From an uncultured Algimonas sp. (GTDB lineage Bacteria > Pseudomonadota > Alphaproteobacteria > Caulobacterales > Maricaulaceae), in assembly GCF_947498175.1 (NCBI RefSeq), contig NZ_CANMJB010000002.1, positions 412,088-476,087 of the forward strand: a DNA stretch of 64,000 bases. Direction: 5' to 3'. This document shows, in pieces, positions 60,710-64,000 of the stretch. The notes below the pieces were generated by a model that was not told the DNA's origin, made no database searches, and was given only the letters and a program-made list of their open reading frames with translations. A program made the translations under genes and the position numbers. Position 1 is the stretch's first letter. Each line of letters starts with the position of its first letter.

Positions 60710-62578
60710 ATGACCCGGACCCTGGCAATTTCTGATATCGGCCTTCGCCTCATCAAGGCGTTCGAAGGCTACCGCCCCGGCGACCGCACGCTGGCGACCG
60801 GCGTGCGGGTCGTTGGATACGGCCACCGGCTGGATGCGGACGCGGACCCGGTCCATCTCAGCCGCAACGAGGCGGAAGAACGCCTGCTCGAGGATCTCGA
60901 ACCCGTCGAGCTGATGGTCAACGAGGACGTGCACGCCCCGCTGACCCAGGGCCAGTACGATGCGCTCTGCTCGCTGGTCTTCAACATCGGTTTGGACGCT
61001 TTCCGCGCCTCCGACATCCTGCAGGCGCTCAATAACGGCCGCGTGCTGGATGCCGCGAACGGGTTCGACGTCTGGCGCAAGGCCGAGGTGAACGGCCGCA
61101 CCTTCGTGGTCGATGCATTGATGCGCCGACGCACGGCGGAGAAGTCGCTCTTCCTGCGCAACGAACCGGCCGTGCCCGCGCCGAGCGCCCTGCTGGTGCC
61201 TCGCCGCGATGCGGATGCGGCCCGGACCGAGACGGATGACGGCCTGCGGCCCGAAGCCGACCGGGTCGGCCTCGGCGTCGTTTCCGCGGCGACCATCGCC
61301 CCGGCAGCGGGCTCGCTGTCCCAGCCTGGCACGGGCGCCGATACACTCTCCCATACGGGCGATGACGACTTGGCGTCTGATCCGCAAACGCAGGGCGTAG
61401 CCCGCGATTGCACCAGGAATGCCGATCAGGGTCCGGGATTGGCCGACCTCGGGGCGCAGGACGGCGCCGACGCTCTGGCCTTCCTTCTGGACAGCGACGA
61501 CCTGGTCGCGGGCACTGCACGAACGTTGCCGGGGCCACTGCCTGACGCAGGCGACATCCTGCGCACGATCGATCCCGGCGCGCCGCTGGCGATCGACGGA
61601 CAGGCCGAAGCGGATGTCGTCGCGGATGAGACCGCAGATGTGCCTCCCGCCACCGACAAGATAGCGGACCCAGCCGAAAACGGACAGGACGCCGGGAGGG
61701 CGTCCGAAGGGGCCGACCTCGATCCGATGGACGGGATCGACACCGACGCAGCAGCCCCCGTCCAAGCTTCGGCGATCGCGGAAGCGGCCGATTCACTGGG
61801 CAGCCGGCTCAGCGCGTTGCTCGACGCCGATGAAGGCGGCAGACAGGACGATGTGAGCGAACCGCCCCGACTGGCGGCCATGGCCGCCGCGATGCCGGCC
61901 ACAGGGCCGGACCGGGTCCTGGCGTCCGACATCGTCGTGACGCCGCGCCGCGAGACCGTGCACTCCAATCTCGTCTCCTTCCCGTCGCGCGAACGCCTCA
62001 TGCCGGAGCCGGACCCATCCGATCCGAAGGCACCCGATCCAATAGCTTCGAACGAAGAGGGCGCGAATGATACCGCGCCCGTGTCTGCAGCGCCCGTGTC
62101 TGCGCCCGTTTCGGCCCCGGCAGAGGATGCGTCCGACCGGTCCGATAGGGTCGTCGCGATCCGGCCGCCAGAGATGCAAGCGGAGCCGGGATCATCCGCA
62201 GACGCCCCCGTCGCGGCCAACGAGACCGGTTCCGAGCGGTCCGTCGTGATCGACAATCTGGCCGCCGACGACGTGCTGCGGGCCAGCCGCGACCCCGCGA
62301 ACGCCATTCACGATCCCGTCGGCGATTCGGTCGAGAACGCGCTGCGTTATCTGGACAGCCAGTCCGGAGCCGGGCGGACCAGCCGGACGGGCGGGGGGCT
62401 CTGGATCCCCATGGCCTTGGGTGCATCGCTCGTCGGTTTCAGCGCCATGCTGATGGGCCGCGGTGCGACCGACCTGTTGGCGGCCTGGGGGCCGGCGGCC
62501 GTCGCGGCGGCGGCGATCACCGGCGGGCTGACACTGCTGTTTGCCTTCTACGCCTTCGCTCGCGGGCGCTTCGCCTGA
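60710..62578 (+). CDS. spmX: SpmX-type polarity protein: muramidase domain plus C-terminal membrane helices
   Basis: The 622-residue protein has an N-terminal GH24 lysozyme-like domain (LIKAFEGYR, with Glu19 at the catalytic place; VVGYGHRLD; CSLVFNIGLDAFRAS), a long acidic, Pro/Ala-rich disordered middle (about 155-550), and two C-terminal membrane helices (about 564-583 and 592-615). This is the layout of SpmX, which localises the DivJ kinase at the stalked pole in Caulobacter and marks stalk sites in relatives. The ATG at 60710 starts the domain. The middle is longer than I recall for Caulobacter SpmX. Confidence 0.88.
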   Translation: MTRTLAISDIGLRLIKAFEGYRPGDRTLATGVRVVGYGHRLDADADPVHLSRNEAEERLLEDLEPVELMVNEDVHAPLTQGQYDALCSLVFNIGLDAFRASDILQALNNGRVLDAANGFDVWRKAEVNGRTFVVDALMRRRTAEKSLFLRNEPAVPAPSALLVPRRDADAARTETDDGLRPEADRVGLGVVSAATIAPAAGSLSQPGTGADTLSHTGDDDLASDPQTQGVARDCTRNADQGPGLADLGAQDGADALAFLLDSDDLVAGTARTLPGPLPDAGDILRTIDPGAPLAIDGQAEADVVADETADVPPATDKIADPAENGQDAGRASEGADLDPMDGIDTDAAAPVQASAIAEAADSLGSRLSALLDADEGGRQDDVSEPPRLAAMAAAMPATGPDRVLASDIVVTPRRETVHSNLVSFPSRERLMPEPDPSDPKAPDPIASNEEGANDTAPVSAAPVSAPVSAPAEDASDRSDRVVAIRPPEMQAEPGSSADAPVAANETGSERSVVIDNLAADDVLRASRDPANAIHDPVGDSVENALRYLDSQSGAGRTSRTGGGLWIPMALGASLVGFSAMLMGRGATDLLAAWGPAAVAAAAITGGLTLLFAFYAFARGRFA

Positions 62579-62732
62579 CCGTCGTGCCGTCCCGGCATGG
62601 CACGGCTCATGGTTTGCACCGGCTTAAGAGGCCGGTGGCGCTTCCTTAACCCGTTTGCGTCAGGATTTGGCTTGGCCTTTCGCCCATTTCCGGCCCCGCG
62701 CCTTGGCCCGACCCGTGAAGGAGCTTGCTGCA

Positions 62733-63719
62733 ATGTCCCTCGATATCACGGCCGCCCCGACCGATGCGGGCCTGTCCGACGCCGGGCCGATGCTGGACGG
62801 CTGGACCGCCGCGCAGACGCGCCGCTTCCAGTCCGAGATCATGACCTTCCGGCACAGGCTGGCCGAGACGGGTCTGTTCACGGACGATGCGCTGATCGAT
62901 CTGCTCGCGCGGCACCCGGCCGAGCAGCTCGACGTCTGCACGATGGGCGCGACCGACCATCCGCTCTATCCCAACCGGTTCCGCACGGGCGACTTCCGCG
63001 GCGTTTCCCCGGCCGGCCTGCTCGCGGCGGCCCAGGCGGGCTGCGTCTGGATCAATGTGCGCAATGCCATGAACATCCACGCTGACTACCGCGCCGTGCT
63101 GGAGCGCATGTATGGCGAACTGGCCGAGGCGACCGGCAACCGCGCCTACAATCCCAAGGGCAGCCTGCTGATCAGTTCGCCCGTCGCCCGCGTGCCCTAT
63201 CATTTCGACAAGACGGAAGTGATCCTGTGGCATGTGCGCGGGCGCAAGACCATTCGTGCCTGGCCGGTGACGCAGGACTTCATTCCCGATACGGCGCACG
63301 AAGCGAAGCTGACCAACCTGCTGGACGACGATCTGCCCTATTGCGAGCGCTTCGAGGCGGACGCGACCCCGTTGCGGCTGGAGCCGGGCGACGGCGCGAC
63401 CTGGCCGCTCAACGCGCCGCACCGCGTCGATAACGAGACCTTCTGCGTGTCCGTCACGACGGAATATTCGACGCCGGAAAGCGCGACCAAGAACGCCGCC
63501 ATGATGACCAACGCCGCCCTGCGCCGCTTCGCCGGTCTGAACCCGCTCTACGAACGCGACGGTGCCATCGCCCGCCGCGCCAAGTCGCTCGCCGGCCGCC
63601 TGATCCGCAGAACGCCCCTGGCCGCCAAGGCCCATGAGGTCGATCTGGTGACTTTCCGGATCGATCCGGACGTGGACGGATACCTGGTCGACGTGGCGCC
63701 GTTCGAACGGGATTTCTGA
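62733..63719 (+). CDS. Cupin/JmjC-like protein, possible Fe(II)/2-oxoglutarate oxygenase
   Basis: The 328-residue protein has a central block with VPYHFDKTEVILWHVRG and WPLNAPHRVDN, giving an H-x-D and a later His, as in the metal site of JmjC/cupin oxygenases. No other catalytic feature is certain. AAGGAG 9 bp upstream clearly fixes ATG 62733. The upstream gap holds two TTAA words (62624 and 62646) with wrong spacing for a full CtrA box. I do not recognise a family closely; substrate could be a protein or small molecule. Confidence 0.8.
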   Translation: MSLDITAAPTDAGLSDAGPMLDGWTAAQTRRFQSEIMTFRHRLAETGLFTDDALIDLLARHPAEQLDVCTMGATDHPLYPNRFRTGDFRGVSPAGLLAAAQAGCVWINVRNAMNIHADYRAVLERMYGELAEATGNRAYNPKGSLLISSPVARVPYHFDKTEVILWHVRGRKTIRAWPVTQDFIPDTAHEAKLTNLLDDDLPYCERFEADATPLRLEPGDGATWPLNAPHRVDNETFCVSVTTEYSTPESATKNAAMMTNAALRRFAGLNPLYERDGAIARRAKSLAGRLIRRTPLAAKAHEVDLVTFRIDPDVDGYLVDVAPFERDF

Positions 63720-64000
63720 CATGAGGCCGGCTTCTAGGCGGCTCATTTCGGAATGATCCGACAAGGGTCCTGTGTCGAAGGCTCCGGTCTTTGGACCCTG
63801 TTCCAAACTGTCCTCGTTCAGCCTTCATCACGGGGCTCGACCCGGGCTCCCTCTCCAGCCGTCTCGTCTGGCTGCAAGGGTCGGGCGATGGGCCCCATGG
63901 GACCGCGCGAGGGCATGGGGTGAGGGCTGATTGATCTTCAGGCGAGTGTCATCGTGCGACCGGGCATCGGGGCCACGGCGGGGTTGCGTTTGTGCCGCGA
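63720..64000. other. Gene-poor right edge of the window with half a REP element
   Basis: After the cupin-like gene I see no complete gene. Bases 63823-63850 resemble one arm of the palindromic element at 37803-37897. The last 63 bases could be the C-terminal end of a minus-strand gene (stop at 63938), ending in PGRTMTLA, but 20 residues are too few to judge. Confidence 0.55.
63823..63850. repeat. Half REP-like element
   Basis: CTTCATCACGGGGCTCGACC followed by CGGGCTCC matches the complemented right arm of the repeat at 37803-37897 at most positions. The second arm is not found within the next 150 bp. Confidence 0.55.

Noticed and set aside
62624..62649. Second CtrA box before the cupin-like gene
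   Set aside because: The two TTAA words are 18 bases apart, not 7, so they are at most half-sites.
63938..64000. C-terminal end of a minus-strand gene at the right edge
   Set aside because: Only 20 codons are inside the window and they match no family I know; not enough to call.

Overview
The window reads as chromosomal DNA of a GC-rich dimorphic alphaproteobacterium of the Caulobacterales/Hyphomonadales type (Hyphomonadaceae- or Maricaulaceae-like). This rests on gene content: a DivL-type histidine kinase with tyrosine at the phospho-acceptor position, an SpmX-type muramidase/membrane polarity protein behind a full TTAA-N7-TTAA CtrA box, a ChvI-ChvG pair beside mannose-type EIIA and HPr, the alphaproteobacterial form of glutamate-cysteine ligase, and the conserved orders slt-dapA-smpB and rpoZ-rsh-pyrE-pdxJ-acpS-lepB-rnc-era-recO-parC. 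I see no rRNA, tRNA, phage, insertion sequence, plasmid origin or CRISPR array. The genes are tightly packed, with many 1, 4 or 8 bp start/stop overlaps.

Layout. 1-3130: the end of a cation-diffusion transporter, facing a four-gene envelope operon on the minus strand (DUF350 protein, trypsin-like protease, extensin-like M15-type peptidase, TerB-like anchored protein). 3303-8610: malate dehydrogenase, a small XRE-regulated membrane-protein operon with two palindromic operators, a lytic transglycosylase, dapA and smpB. 8611-9117: a non-coding stretch with a cluster of perfect hairpins. 9118-16348: uracil-DNA glycosylase family 5, a NYN-domain protein, folK, a CitE-like lyase, rsmE, a flavin monooxygenase/SDR pair, and gshA. 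16789-25000: a secreted small protein, a serine hydrolase, chvI-chvG, a PTS pair without its kinase gene, a TonB-domain lipoprotein, a mannose-1-phosphate guanylyltransferase and glmM. 25011-41259: divL, then the long housekeeping run from rpoZ to parC, then xseA, DUF2093, an M23 peptidase and chorismate mutase.

41318-46493: an acidic repetitive secreted protein and a lipid A/LPS cluster (LpxL-like acyltransferase, lpxK, waaA, DUF374 acyltransferase) head-to-head with a cysteine phosphatase that may be the CtpA type. 46465-48933: a LysR regulator divergent from a DJ-1/Hsp31-family protein and a glyoxalase, which looks like a reactive-carbonyl defence unit. 48947-53537: an S9 peptidase, then divergent 2-oxoadipate dioxygenase and saccharopine-dehydrogenase-like genes (lysine catabolism). 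53626-59108: folD and a partial type II secretion locus (gspC, gspD, gspN, a lipoprotein that could be a pilotin, and a facing short prepilin peptidase). 59219-63719: mgtE, spmX with a CtrA box and GANTC sites, and a JmjC/cupin-like oxygenase candidate.

The most interesting signals are the coexistence of divL and spmX with visible cell-cycle promoter elements, the PTS pair with a retained regulatory serine but no neighbouring hprK, the hairpin cluster near 9 kb, the lipid A cluster with its phosphatase, and the DUF350 envelope operon. All function calls come from reading the sequence and were not checked by database search.
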